From an uncultured SAR116 cluster alpha proteobacterium (lineage in GTDB: Bacteria > Pseudomonadota > Alphaproteobacteria > Puniceispirillales > Marisalimonadaceae): a DNA stretch of 49,213 nt. The notes under the pieces are model-generated. The model was not told the origin of the DNA. It did no database searches and saw only the letters and a program-made list of their open reading frames with translations. The position numbers and the translations under genes are program-made. Below, one piece after another: positions 1-8,495 of the stretch (position 1 is its first letter; each line of letters begins with the position of its first letter). The stretch is taken from contig CACBXG010000009.1 of assembly GCA_902543145.1 (NCBI GenBank), positions 1 through 49,213 of the forward strand. Direction: 5' to 3'.

Positions 1-2
1 TT

Positions 3-209
3 ATATTAGATGGTCAAATAGGTACACAATCAATAAAGGCAATTAACATAGAAACAAATGAGGATGTAACTAATGGTTTACTTATTTTTGGTTTAGTAGG
101 AGGCCAAACTTCTAGAATTAGATTTCCAATACTTACAGACATTTCAAGATTTGAAAATGCCTTGATTGATTTATCTGAAATATGTCAAGGTGTTAATACT
201 AAATATTAA
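3..209 (+). CDS. C-terminal fragment of an unidentified protein, 5' end outside window
   Basis: Reading frame 3 is open from the window edge to a TAA at 207-209 and gives 68 residues, starting ILDGQIGTQS and ending CQGVNTKY. The open frame, coding-like composition and a gene start 22 bases downstream make this the tail of a real gene truncated by the window. I do not recognise the family. It lies just upstream of the secreted protein at 231 and may share its transcript. Confidence 0.55.
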   Translation: MLDGQIGTQSIKAINIETNEDVTNGLLIFGLVGGQTSRIRFPILTDISRFENALIDLSEICQGVNTKY

Positions 210-230
210 TAAAAAGGAAGGTGTTAAGAC

Positions 231-632
231 ATGCCTAATAAAGCTTATCTAAAAATATTTCCATTTTTTGTAGTTTTTCTTATCTTATCCAAGAACGTTT
301 ATGCACAAGGTGCTGCTAGTGACCAATATAAACAAATGGGTGGTGTGACAGGTTTAACTGAAATTTGCTTTAAAACTAAAAATTTAGAGCTAACTTTATT
401 AAAGCAAATTGGACAGTTGTTTTATACACAACCTGAAATGGGTGAAATGATTTTTGGACTCCTATACGACTTTTATGATGCTAAAGCAGTAGCGATGGAA
501 AAAAAAGTTATATGGAATGGAACAGCACAATCTTACAATAAAAAACAATTTGATTGTAAAAAAACAGCGGATAAAAAACTTATAAAACAGTTTGAGATGC
601 AACTTATGAATGGTTTAAAATCCCAAGGCTAA
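231..632 (+). CDS. Small secreted protein of unknown function
   Basis: A 133-residue protein with a clear Sec signal peptide: Lys near the N-terminus, a hydrophobic stretch at about residues 8-22, and a likely cleavage after VYA. The mature part, about 108 residues, has only two cysteines (about 46 and 109), which could form a periplasmic disulfide. It is rich in Lys and aromatic residues. The start is backed by an AAGGAAGG-like purine stretch about 12 bases upstream. No family is recognised. It follows the truncated gene at 3-209 by 21 bases, so co-transcription is likely. Confidence 0.65.
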   Translation: MPNKAYLKIFPFFVVFLILSKNVYAQGAASDQYKQMGGVTGLTEICFKTKNLELTLLKQIGQLFYTQPEMGEMIFGLLYDFYDAKAVAMEKKVIWNGTAQSYNKKQFDCKKTADKKLIKQFEMQLMNGLKSQG

Positions 633-916
633 TTTTTAGCAGTCTAATCGATTTTAAAAAATAATTAAAGTATATAAGAAGTTCATAAATATGCTTGAGC
701 TAACGGTAATATTAATTTATGTGCTGTAAAAAAGATAAAATCCCAATCTGCTGCACACCCTAACTATAAATTTTAGCCAATCAAACATCCCTAAAGCTTG
801 AATAGGATATTTCTTTAAGTATAACACTTTGCTAATCTAAACATATTTGATTAAATTATATTTTAATTTTTTTATGTTTATCATGGTTTTCATTATATAA
901 TTATAAGAGGTAATAT
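633..916. other. AT-rich intergenic region, possible gene remnant
   Basis: No intact gene is seen. On the minus strand two short frames abut with a +1 offset: one reads SKVLYLKKYPIQALGMFDW and continues for about 40 codons, the other reads ADWDFIFFTAHKLILPLAQA and stops at 683-685. This could be a decayed gene, but neither part resembles a family I know. Confidence 0.2.
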
Positions 917-1246
917 ATGTACACAAGAATTCATGTTTTTAAATTTCCAAATAAAGTTGGGAGAGATTCATTTAGATTTTTTTGCATAAATTACACTGAC
1001 AAATTATTTAAAGAAGGTCTAAACTTTTCTTTATTTATAAATGTTTCAGATACCCATCTCCATTACTTAACAGTATGGAAGTCAAAAAAAGATTGGGAAA
1101 TATCATATAAAAAGGCAAAAGAATACTCAGATGTTAAATCACAAATTAAAGAAATGGGCGCTACAATGTCAATTGTTGGAGGTGATACACATGGGAGAAA
1201 AACTTCAAATAGTGATTTTAATTTTTTTGAAAATGTTTCTTTATAA
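917..1246 (+). CDS. Small protein, possible dimeric alpha/beta-barrel (ABM-like) fold
   Basis: A 109-residue cytoplasmic protein with no signal peptide. A GAGG ribosome-binding site lies 8 bases before the ATG. The opening (MYTRIHVFKF, then an INYTD motif) closely parallels the protein starting at 16196 (MYVRTIKITF, then VNYTD). Both alternate beta strands with helices at about 100-115 residues, as in antibiotic-biosynthesis-monooxygenase-like ferredoxin-fold barrels. The fold is inferred from length and strand pattern only, and no catalytic residues can be assigned. It sits alone between two gene-poor stretches. Confidence 0.55.
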   Translation: MYTRIHVFKFPNKVGRDSFRFFCINYTDKLFKEGLNFSLFINVSDTHLHYLTVWKSKKDWEISYKKAKEYSDVKSQIKEMGATMSIVGGDTHGRKTSNSDFNFFENVSL

Positions 1247-1466
1247 GTTTTTATACAGAATAAGCTTTAGAATTAATCTTACCTATATTTCCCGCAGGTA
1301 TCTAAGCTGGTTTTTCTTTTAATACTTTTTTAATAATGATGCTTGTTCATGGATAGCATAAATAGCAGCTATCGAAGCAATCTTTTAAATAGATAATTAT
1401 TTTGAATTTGGCATTAAATAATTCTGCAAATTTTTATATATTAGTAAGTATATGTAAGTTCAAACT

Positions 1467-1721
1467 TTAAAAAAATTTAGACCAAATTTCTAAAATAAAA
1501 ATATATATTCCATAACCATATAAACTGTATACACAAATCTTAAGTATATTATTTAAAATATCATCAGAAGCGTATACCCACTGATGATATTTTTTTTTAA
1601 ATACAAAACTCGTATTTTTTCTTTTGTTCCATAAGAGGAACCAATAAGGAATATTTAGCAAAACGAAAAAACAAAGTGCAATGGTTATTAAACCTAACCC
1701 TAAAATTATCCCAGTACTCAT
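1467..1721 (-). CDS. Small two-helix membrane protein
   Basis: An 84-residue protein with a strongly hydrophobic N-terminal helix (about residues 4-31), a Lys/Arg-rich loop (about 32-47) and a second hydrophobic helix (about 58-80). By the positive-inside rule the loop is cytoplasmic. No family is recognised. It is isolated, with no nearby co-directional gene, and could be spurious, but the clean two-helix pattern and ATG start favour a real gene. Confidence 0.45.
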   Translation of the reverse strand: MSTGIILGLGLITIALCFFVLLNIPYWFLLWNKRKNTSFVFKKKYHQWVYASDDILNNILKICVYSLYGYGIYIFILEIWSKFF

Positions 1722-2451
1722 TTTTAAAATTCACTCATGGTTATATAACTGCACTTAATAAAGTAATGTTGGCAAGAACAATATAGATAATCACATTAAA
1801 TTATTTATAACTTGATCATTAATAATTTTATTATATAAATATGAAATTTTTAATCAATTTCAATATAACTAAATTTACAATAATTAGTAAAATACTCTAG
1901 TTATAAATAATCAATGTTAAATAAAAAATTTCACACTATATGCTGTACATCCTTATTATTCATATGCAGCAATACTCTAATGTCCTGTGCCAAGGTAGTG
2001 TTACACTTAAATGATATATATTTTTGTATTATGTAAGTTTACATTTAAATGTACCGTTAAGTGTATTTAATATATTTTTAATATGTAAATTAATAAAGAT
2101 TTATAATTGTAATTCATATAGGTCTTTTATTTATTAGCAATTTAAATTTATTTTTATTAACTTACTAAATTGTTACTGTTAATAGTTAATTTAGAAGAAT
2201 AAACGGTAGAGCATTTTGTACTTGTTGACATAGATCTAAAAACACACTAATTGAGAATAGGTTTTGTATTCAACCACAAGTGGACTTTTTGTAAACATAA
2301 GTTCACTCAAAGTGCACCATTTCACACTGATATAAAGAGTTAACTTGGATGAGTAGGAAGTAAATAACTTAATTAAGATAATAATATTTGATGTAATTTT
2401 ATCTAGTTCATTGTAAATTAAGTTTGTAGCGATTTAATTAAGAACAGTAAC
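1722..2451. other. 730-base gene-poor region with palindromes and a possible remnant
   Basis: No convincing gene lies here. It contains a perfect 14-base palindrome TACATTTAAATGTA (2040-2053) nested between inverted arms TACACTTAA (2002-2010) and TTAAGTGTA (2057-2065). A short minus-strand frame (1931-2005) reads CNTTLAQDIRVLLHMNN and may be the tail of a lost gene. A promoter-like pair lies at 2225-2253. The rest is AT-rich and featureless. Confidence 0.4.
2225..2253 (+). promoter_or_regulatory. Candidate sigma-70 promoter
   Basis: A consensus TTGACA (-35) is followed after 17 bases by TAATTG, a weak -10. It points at the membrane-protein gene at 2452, which would leave a leader of roughly 190 bases. 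In DNA this AT-rich, -10 matches are common, so the perfect -35 is the main support. Confidence 0.35.
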
Positions 2452-2853
2452 ATGAATATTAGGATACTTAGAGATATTTTTATTTTTTGTCTTTCAGTCT
2501 GGGCAATATTGACAGTTGTATCATTTTATTTTGATGTATATATTCTTTTCCCATTTACTTTAGCAGAGAGTAATGAAATACCATATGAAAACCTTATTGC
2601 AATTAGGCTTGCAATATTTGCTACTTTTGGATTTTACGGGTTAATGCATTTATTACATGGCAGTAAAGAAGTATATCCAGTTCACTTTTTAAAAACATTT
2701 CTATTTATGCTCTCATTTATGGGATTAAATGTCTTCATAAAAACGAATGCAGAAGTTTCTCTAAAACAGTGGTTGATTATATTATTTTTTTTCTGTGTGG
2801 CAATAATTCTTCATTTTTCGACTGTTTCAAAAATTAGACGTTTTGGCAGATAA
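2452..2853 (+). CDS. Four-helix membrane protein of unknown function
   Basis: A 133-residue protein with four hydrophobic segments at about residues 9-30, 47-67, 78-96 and 107-125, ending in a basic tail (KIRRFGR). No recognised family. Its stop codon overlaps the start of the next gene as TAATG, so the two are probably translationally coupled. The downstream partner is a secreted protein, suggesting a two-gene envelope unit of unknown role. The start lacks a strong ribosome-binding site. Confidence 0.6.
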   Translation: MNIRILRDIFIFCLSVWAILTVVSFYFDVYILFPFTLAESNEIPYENLIAIRLAIFATFGFYGLMHLLHGSKEVYPVHFLKTFLFMLSFMGLNVFIKTNAEVSLKQWLIILFFFCVAIILHFSTVSKIRRFGR

Positions 2854-3281
2854 TGATAAGAATATTTTCATTTATATTATTTGTAATAATTTCAAATAAC
2901 GCAATTGCAACTATTCAAGGTAAGACGTTAATTTGTGATAAAGATAGAAGAGGATATAATTTTATAAGTAAGGATAAAGTTGAAGTCATCAGCATCAACT
3001 TTGATGAATTAAATATAATTTCTATTTATCATTCATATAAACTAGCTGAAAATGCAATATTTATTCAAAAGCCTCTAATGGAGTTTTATAAAGAAAAAAT
3101 AACTAAACCTATGGGATGGATATTCAGAAAAAATTTAGATTATGTATCATTAGATTATGTTAATGGAGACTGGAGTAGAAAATTTTCTTGGAGATGTGAA
3201 GTTATTTCATCAAACGAGTTGAAAAAAAGATTAAAAAATAAACTTGATAAATTAATAAATAGCAGTGAAGAAAAATTCTAA
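2853..3281 (+). CDS. Secreted protein of unknown function with paired cysteines
   Basis: A 142-residue protein with a Sec signal peptide (hydrophobic residues about 3-19, likely cleavage after IA). The mature protein has Cys at about 28 and 115, flanking a beta-rich central part with a WIFRKNLDYVSLDY motif and a Lys-rich C-terminal helix. Short secreted proteins with a Cys near each end, presumably disulfide-linked, recur at 13243 and 19335, but sequence similarity to those two is weak. The start overlaps the stop of the upstream membrane gene by one base. Confidence 0.6.
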   Translation: MIRIFSFILFVIISNNAIATIQGKTLICDKDRRGYNFISKDKVEVISINFDELNIISIYHSYKLAENAIFIQKPLMEFYKEKITKPMGWIFRKNLDYVSLDYVNGDWSRKFSWRCEVISSNELKKRLKNKLDKLINSSEEKF

Positions 3282-3480
3282 TTTCGCGATCATTAAGCAC
3301 TTATAATTATTAAAATTGAAAACACAAGAAAAGTATTTATATAAAACTTATTACCAATGATATCTATTAAATATGTTTACTAAAATATGTTAATCCATTT
3401 AAAAGGTTTCTTATGTTTTAATATTTATTTTTCCAAACAATTTACTTTTAATAGATTTTAAACATTTTGGAGATGTTAAT

Positions 3481-3798
3481 ATGGATAAATTTAAAGATGT
3501 CAACGTTGATAAACTAGCAAATATTTATTTTAAAGGAAATGTTATTAGTAGAAATGTTTTTTTTAAAGATGGTTCTAAAAAGACTCTTGGAGTAATGTTG
3601 CCTGGTAAATATAAATTTAATACTGAAGCAAGAGAACTTATGGAAATTATGTCTGGAAAACTAAATTTAAAACTTCAAAATGATGATGAATGGAAATTGA
3701 TAAAAGATGGAATGGATTTCAACATTCCTAAAAACTCGTCTTTCCAAGTTGAGGTTTTAGAATTAGTTAACTATACGTGCTCATACTTTAATGATTAA
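3481..3798 (+). CDS. ppnP: Pyrimidine/purine nucleoside phosphorylase
   Basis: A 105-residue single-domain cupin of the PpnP (YaiE, DUF1255) family, which catalyses phosphorolysis of several nucleosides to base and ribose-1-phosphate. Landmarks are a TLGVMLPGKYKF stretch, ELMEIMSGKLNL matching the conserved EEMTVISG region, an IPKNSSFQVEV turn like NVPGHSEFHLQV, and the terminal YTCSYF like YLCRY. The length matches the usual 94-105 residues. A GGAG site lies 7 bases upstream of the ATG. It appears to be a single-gene unit in nucleoside salvage. Confidence 0.85.
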   Translation: MDKFKDVNVDKLANIYFKGNVISRNVFFKDGSKKTLGVMLPGKYKFNTEARELMEIMSGKLNLKLQNDDEWKLIKDGMDFNIPKNSSFQVEVLELVNYTCSYFND

Positions 3799-3836
3799 GA
3801 TTGTTCACATTCTTATTTGTTTATTTTAATACAAAT

Positions 3837-4006
3837 TTAGACTGTACATGACATGTCTTGACCACAACATAATGGAGATTTGATTTTTTCATGACCATTT
3901 GGACATTTTGAAATTTGAACGTTTGATCCATTATCTAACTCTAAAGTGTCGTTTATTTAGAGTTTCATCACATTCTCCACATGTTGCATTCATAAGTTGC
4001 CACCAT
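3837..4006 (-). pseudogene. Frameshifted small zinc-ribbon protein
   Basis: The minus strand has a good ribosome-binding site (AAGGAG, complement of 4010-4015) and an ATG, giving MVATYECN. The frame is then lost. A CGECDETL segment follows in a second frame, then INDTLELDNGSNVQISKCPN and GHEKIKSPLCCGQDMSCTV in a third, ending at 3837-3839. Joined, these make one roughly 55-residue protein with CxxC-type pairs, typical of a zinc ribbon. Two small indels, one apparently in a short A run, are needed to restore the frame. Decay is the simplest reading; sequencing error is the alternative. Confidence 0.55.
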
Positions 4007-4288
4007 AAACTCCTTGAAAAAGTAGTTGGGTTAATTTTATGTTAAATATTTCAATTTAAAAAAACATCCTTTTGATTGCTTTAATACTAAATCCTACTTA
4101 CAACAATATCTATTTAAACTTCTATTAAATCATTTAACTATTAAAATTATTTTTTTTACTATTTGTAAATTTTATAGTTGTTAACACTTTACCTAGTTTA
4201 TTGTATGGTTGATCAATGGAGTATTGCTTCATGATCTTTTATGTGTATTAGAAAAAAATGCTTTAAAAATTGAAAGTAAAAAATAGAT

Positions 4289-4636
4289 ATGTTCATTGTT
4301 TTAAAAATTATAATCACTGCTTTAATTATAGTAATTGTTACAGAAATAGCTAAGTTTAATGACAGAATTGGTGGATTAATAGCTGCTTTACCTATAACAA
4401 CGTTTTTAATTTTATTTTGGTTACATTATGAAAATAATTCGGTAGAAAAAATCTCTAATCATGTATCATATACTTTTTTATATGTGCTTCCTACACTGCC
4501 AATGTTTCTTGTATTTCCTTATCTTATTAATAAATTTGGTTTTTACTGGTCAATTATAATTAGTGTGCTAATAACTACTTTTTTTATATTTTTAGTCCAT
4601 TTTTTAACTAAAAAATATGGGTATAAGATTATTTAA
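4289..4636 (+). CDS. DUF3147 family membrane protein
   Basis: A 115-residue protein with four predicted membrane helices. It matches the DUF3147 pattern: a first helix ending in ITEIAK-like VTEIAKFNDRIGG, then an IAALPITTFLILFWL helix, a VEKISNHV loop, and two more helices. The family is conserved in proteobacteria but has no assigned function. It lies 64 bases upstream of a TauE/SafE exporter gene on the same strand and could be co-transcribed. No strong ribosome-binding site is seen. Confidence 0.75.
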   Translation: MFIVLKIIITALIIVIVTEIAKFNDRIGGLIAALPITTFLILFWLHYENNSVEKISNHVSYTFLYVLPTLPMFLVFPYLINKFGFYWSIIISVLITTFFIFLVHFLTKKYGYKII

Positions 4637-4699
4637 AATTGTTAGAGATTATCTGGGAGCATTATAGTAAAGAAACTTTAATACACCCATTTTTAAGGT

Positions 4700-5461
4700 A
4701 TGAATTTATCAATGGATTTAGACTATTTTGAAACTTTTACTGTAACTCTAATTTTTATGTCTATTTTTATGGGAGGTATAGTTAAAGGGTCTGTAGGCAT
4801 TGGCATGTCTATGTTTTCTGTTCCAATAATAGCGTTTATCTTACCTCCTACTAAAGCAATGATGCTTTTGTGTTTTCCTGTAATTGTAACTAACCTAATT
4901 CAAATGAATATAAAACAAGGAATAAGCAATTATAGATTTCTTCCAATGTTTTTAATGCTTTTTATAGGAATATTGATTGGTGGAAAGTTGATATTAAAAC
5001 TTAACTTTCAGACAATTTCAATTGTCATTGCTTTAACTATTATTTTTTTTACATTATTTAATTTTTTTGGCTTAAATTTAAAAAATATAAAACAAAAAAA
5101 TGAAAAAATATTATCCTTAATTATTGGTTTTTTCTCAGGAATACTTGGTGGACTATCTACATTTTATGCACCCCCCATAATTACCTTCTTAGTTTCATTA
5201 AATTTAGAAAAAGAAAGTTTTATAAGAACAACAGCTACAATGTATTTTTTAGCTTCAATACCATTATATTCATCACTTATTTATCACGGTTTAGGAAATT
5301 TTTATGATTTGTTAATAAGTTTGGTTTTAACCGCTCCAGCATTGTCAGGGCAGTATTTAGGAACTAAAATTAGAATGAGGTTATCCAACGAAATATTTAG
5401 AAAGACTATTTTATCAATCTTAATTATTATTGGATTTTCCCTATTAATTAAAAATTTATAG
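4700..5461 (+). CDS. TauE/SafE (TSUP) family anion exporter
   Basis: A 253-residue membrane protein with about eight helices in two repeats. Each repeat opens with the family's Gly-rich motif: GGIVKGSVGIGMSM near residues 25-38, and GFFSGILGGLSTFYAPP near 142-158. The family moves sulfite, sulfoacetate or other organosulfur anions out of the cell; the substrate here is unknown. A close paralogue with the same signatures (GLIKGTIGFGM, GGLSTVYGPP) is encoded on the minus strand at 26893-27636. The TAAGG ribosome-binding site supports the ATG. Confidence 0.85.
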   Translation: MNLSMDLDYFETFTVTLIFMSIFMGGIVKGSVGIGMSMFSVPIIAFILPPTKAMMLLCFPVIVTNLIQMNIKQGISNYRFLPMFLMLFIGILIGGKLILKLNFQTISIVIALTIIFFTLFNFFGLNLKNIKQKNEKILSLIIGFFSGILGGLSTFYAPPIITFLVSLNLEKESFIRTTATMYFLASIPLYSSLIYHGLGNFYDLLISLVLTAPALSGQYLGTKIRMRLSNEIFRKTILSILIIIGFSLLIKNL

Positions 5462-5530
5462 AAATTTTTTTATATATATTTTTTTGTTTAGAAAGTAAGT
5501 TTTAATCAATTAAAAAATTTGTGAGTTTAT

Positions 5531-6073
5531 ATGTGTATTAATATAGCTGTCTTATTAAGTGGTAATGGTTCGAATTTAAAAGCTATAATTGATAAAGGTA
5601 TAAAAGTAAGTTTTGTTGCTTCTAATAATCCTAATGCGTTAGGTTTGAAAATTGCAAAGAATGCAAATATACCTTTATACTCTTGGAAAAACGTTTCACA
5701 GCTAGAAGAGGAAGTATTAAAATTAATAATTGACTATAATGTTAAATTATTGGTGCTTGCAGGATATATGAGATTGTTAAGTAAAAATTTTATAAAATCT
5801 TTGCCTTCAAAATTTATCGTAAATGTTCATCCATCAATTCTGCCAAAGTATAAGGGGATGAATGCTATTAAACAAGCATTAGACGATAGTGCTCAATATA
5901 CAGGTGTAACAATACATTATGTAGATGAAGGTATGGATAGTGGCTCTATAATAAAACAAAATATTATCAAAATTAATGATAATGATACTGAAGACACTTT
6001 AAAAGATCGTTTACAAGAAATAGAACATCGTCTTTATTCTGATACAATAAAATCTATTTTAATTAAAAATTAA
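5531..6073 (+). CDS. purN: Phosphoribosylglycinamide formyltransferase
   Basis: A 180-residue GART enzyme that transfers a formyl group from 10-formyl-tetrahydrofolate to glycinamide ribonucleotide in purine synthesis. The nucleotide-binding loop SGNGSNL is at 10-16 and the folate-site motif NVHPSILPKYKG at 98-109. The catalytic triad corresponding to E. coli Asn106, His108 and Asp144 is present as N98, H100 and D136 (DEGMDSG). The length is slightly below the usual 190-215. purM, often its neighbour, is not in this window. Confidence 0.93.
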   Translation: MCINIAVLLSGNGSNLKAIIDKGIKVSFVASNNPNALGLKIAKNANIPLYSWKNVSQLEEEVLKLIIDYNVKLLVLAGYMRLLSKNFIKSLPSKFIVNVHPSILPKYKGMNAIKQALDDSAQYTGVTIHYVDEGMDSGSIIKQNIIKINDNDTEDTLKDRLQEIEHRLYSDTIKSILIKN

Positions 6074-6162
6074 TTATTATTTAATTTTAAAAGATTTTAT
6101 TACTTTATAGTTTATTATTTCAGATATATAACTATACAGTTACTTGAAAGTTGTAATTAACT

Positions 6163-6552
6163 ATGAATATCGGAAAAGCATCTAAATTATCAGAGTTAAC
6201 AGTAAAAGCTGTTAGATATTATGACAACATTGGTCTAGTAAAACCTCATCAAAACATCTTTTCTGGATATCGTGAATATAACAATGAAGATGTTTTAAAA
6301 TTGAAATTTGTAGGAAAGGCTAGAAAATTTAATTTTAGTATTGATGAATGTAGGGAATTATTATCTTTATACGAAAATAAAAGTAGGCCTAGTAAAGATG
6401 TAAAAAAATTAACCCTAGAAAAAATTTCTCAAATAGATGAAAAATTAAAGCAGTTACAAAATTTAAAAGATGAATTAAGTTATCTTGCTAATAATTGTCA
6501 TGGTGATGACAGACCTAATTGTCCAATTCTTGATGCTTTGTCAAAAAAATGA
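6163..6552 (+). CDS. cueR: CueR-like MerR family copper-responsive regulator
   Basis: A 129-residue MerR activator. It has an N-terminal winged helix (residues 1-70 with VKAVRYYDNIGLVKP), a dimerisation helix (about 80-108), and a C-terminal metal loop CHGDDRPNCP. The two cysteines fall at 112 and 120 and a serine at 77, the same numbers as the Cu(I)-site residues of E. coli CueR. This argues for a monovalent coinage-metal sensor. No copA or cueO is adjacent; instead the stop overlaps the start of an EamA transporter (ATGA), which may be its coupled target or simply its neighbour. Confidence 0.85.
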   Translation: MNIGKASKLSELTVKAVRYYDNIGLVKPHQNIFSGYREYNNEDVLKLKFVGKARKFNFSIDECRELLSLYENKSRPSKDVKKLTLEKISQIDEKLKQLQNLKDELSYLANNCHGDDRPNCPILDALSKK

Positions 6553-7400
6553 AAAATATTTCTGATACGTCTGTATCAATAATCTTTATGATTATATCTG
6601 GTTTCAGCTTCATAGTTATGCATAGTGCAGCAAAATTTTTGTCAGAAGAAATCCATATTTTTGAAATAACATTTCTCAGATGTGCGCTTGTTATAGTTGT
6701 TCTATCTCCAATTCTATTTAAAGAAGGAAAATCTACTTTTGTAACTAAACAACCAAAATTTCAGCTATATAGAATAATTACAAATTCAATTGCTATGCTC
6801 TGTTTTTTTTATGGTTTAACATTAACAACATTGTCAGAAGTAACAGCTTTAAATTTAACAGTCCCCATTTTTACTACACTTTTAGCATTTGTGTTTTTAA
6901 AAGAAAAACTAAAACAACATAGGCTTATTGCTCTTTTTGTAGGTTTTTTGGGTGCAATAATAGTTCTAAGACCCGATATCTCAGTAAATGTAGGGGGCAT
7001 TTTTATTCTTATTTCGTCACTAATTTGGTCAATTTCTCTTATTTTTATAAAAAAGTTAACTGAAACAGACTCACCAGTGACAATATCTCTTTATGCTGGT
7101 GTTGGAATGATACCAGCAACATTTGTGGCTGCATATCCATATTTAACAATGCCAAATCTATACCAATTTTCTATAATTTTTTTTATAGCTATTACTGGAA
7201 CAATAGCTCAAACACTTTTAAATAGCGCATTTAAACGAGGGGAGTTGGCAATATTACTTCCCCTTGATTATTTAAAATTAATTTGGTCAGTTTTAATCGG
7301 ATATACTATTTTTGTAGAAAGTACACCTTATACCCTATGGATTGGTGGTTTCTTAATTGTTGGTGCTTCTTCTTACATAGCATGGAGGGAGAGAGATTAA
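6549..7400 (+). CDS. EamA/DMT superfamily transporter
   Basis: A 283-residue inner-membrane protein with ten predicted helices in two EamA repeats (about 9-142 and 150-278). Typical features are an early glutamate-containing loop (EEIHIFEITFLRC), FLKEKLKQH between the repeats, and a C-terminal SYIAWRERD tail. DMT carriers of this type export amino acids, metabolites or drugs; the substrate cannot be read from sequence. Its start overlaps the stop of the CueR-like gene by four bases, so the two form an operon. Confidence 0.85.
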   Translation: MKNISDTSVSIIFMIISGFSFIVMHSAAKFLSEEIHIFEITFLRCALVIVVLSPILFKEGKSTFVTKQPKFQLYRIITNSIAMLCFFYGLTLTTLSEVTALNLTVPIFTTLLAFVFLKEKLKQHRLIALFVGFLGAIIVLRPDISVNVGGIFILISSLIWSISLIFIKKLTETDSPVTISLYAGVGMIPATFVAAYPYLTMPNLYQFSIIFFIAITGTIAQTLLNSAFKRGELAILLPLDYLKLIWSVLIGYTIFVESTPYTLWIGGFLIVGASSYIAWRERD

Positions 7401-7406
7401 AATTAT

Positions 7407-8402
7407 TTATAATTTGACTAATTGTTTACCTAAATTTAAACCATTTAAAATTTTAACGAGTGAACCAGGGGCACTTTCAAGTCCATCACTTATATCCTCT
7501 TCGCTAACCAACTTGCCTTGAATGTACCATTTTAGCAATTTATTATAAATTTCTTTATATTTGTTAAAATAATCTAGAACTAAAAAGCCTTCAATTTTAG
7601 CCCTTTTAATAAGTAAGGTTCGGTTAACCCTTGGACCAAGTGGTATTGGAAATGAAGACATACCTATTGTTCCACATATTACAATCCTAGCTTTAATGTT
7701 TAAATTTTCCATAACTGCATCAAATTGTGTGCCACCAACATTATCAAAAAAGCAGTCAATTCCATTGGGAGCTATTTTCTTTAAGCTATTAGACAAATCA
7801 TTTTCTTCTTTATAATTGATAACTTCATCATATCCAAATTTACTTTTACACATAGCTACTTTTTTGTCTGAACTAGTAAGGCCTATTGTTCTACACCCAT
7901 AAATTTTAGCTAATTGCCCAACTGCTGAACCTACACTGCCAGCAGCAGTTGTAACCAAAACAACATCATTTTTTTTTGGCTTGCATATATCAATTAATCC
8001 TGCATAAGCAGTTATTCCATTTAAACCTAAAATACCTAAATTTTTAGATAGTGGGGCTGATTTTGGATCAATTTTTAATTGAATTTTGTTTTCATCTACT
8101 ACAGAAAATTTTTGCCAACCTAGCCATCCTACTACATATTCATTGACTTTAAAATTTTTGCTTTTAGAGAATATAATTTTACCAACTCCAAAACTTCTCA
8201 TAGTACTATTTATATTAACTGGTTCAGAATAGTTGCCAACATCACTAATCCAGCCTCTCATTGCTGGATCTACGGAAACATACTCCACCTCTACAAGAAA
8301 ATGATTGTCCCTAATTTCGTCAATTTCATCATTTATATTTTGAAACAAATCCTCTGTAATAGTTTCAGATGGACGTTTCTTTAATATAATTTTTGTATTC
8401 AC
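7407..8402 (-). CDS. curA: NADP-dependent 2-alkenal/curcumin-type reductase (MDR superfamily)
   Basis: A 331-residue zinc-independent medium-chain dehydrogenase/reductase of the leukotriene B4 dehydrogenase/CurA group. The N-terminal GroES-like domain carries the group's VDPAMRGW motif (residues 45-51). The Rossmann domain has AAGSVG at 153-158. A NGITAYAGL turn and the FFDNVGG motif further support the assignment. These enzymes reduce activated C=C bonds of enones and alkenals using NADPH, often as detoxification. It ends 6 bases from the convergent EamA gene. Confidence 0.82.
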   Translation of the reverse strand: MNTKIILKKRPSETITEDLFQNINDEIDEIRDNHFLVEVEYVSVDPAMRGWISDVGNYSEPVNINSTMRSFGVGKIIFSKSKNFKVNEYVVGWLGWQKFSVVDENKIQLKIDPKSAPLSKNLGILGLNGITAYAGLIDICKPKKNDVVLVTTAAGSVGSAVGQLAKIYGCRTIGLTSSDKKVAMCKSKFGYDEVINYKEENDLSNSLKKIAPNGIDCFFDNVGGTQFDAVMENLNIKARIVICGTIGMSSFPIPLGPRVNRTLLIKRAKIEGFLVLDYFNKYKEIYNKLLKWYIQGKLVSEEDISDGLESAPGSLVKILNGLNLGKQLVKL

Positions 8403-8465
8403 TAAGTTTTTAATAATAATAAAATCCTAAACAAATTTCTCTTGTTTTTGGTTTAAAAAAAATTC

Positions 8466-8495
8466 TTGACTATAAATAATTAAAGTTCTTATTAA
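8466..8495 (+). promoter_or_regulatory. Candidate promoter of the NMT1-type ABC operon
   Basis: TTGACT (8466-8471) followed after 18 bases by TATTAA (8490-8495) lies in the divergent region between curA and the ABC operon. It is the best -35 in that gap, while the -10 is weak. No TPP riboswitch signature (CTGAGA or CTGATGAG) is present, although some importers of this family carry thiamin precursors. Confidence 0.3.

Noticed and set aside
683-835. Minus-strand coding-like segments in two frames (YPIQALGMFDW and FTAHKLILPLAQ).
   Set aside because: Too short and not matched to a family; noted only as a possible remnant in the intergenic entry.
1251-1300. Minus-strand tail IPAGNIGKINSKAYSV before a stop.
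   Set aside because: Looks like a protein C-terminus, but upstream is interrupted by stops in all frames and no family is evident.
1131-1322. Plus-strand 63-codon frame overlapping the end of the gene at 917.
   Set aside because: Out-of-frame shadow of a better-supported gene, with no ribosome-binding site or recognisable composition.
5556-5575. GGTTCGAAT, resembling a tRNA T-arm.
   Set aside because: Lies in the purN nucleotide-binding loop (GNGSNL); no acceptor or anticodon stems surround it.
6074-6162. MerR-type operator ahead of the CueR-like gene.
   Set aside because: No convincing dyad with the expected 19-20 base -35/-10 spacing was found by eye.
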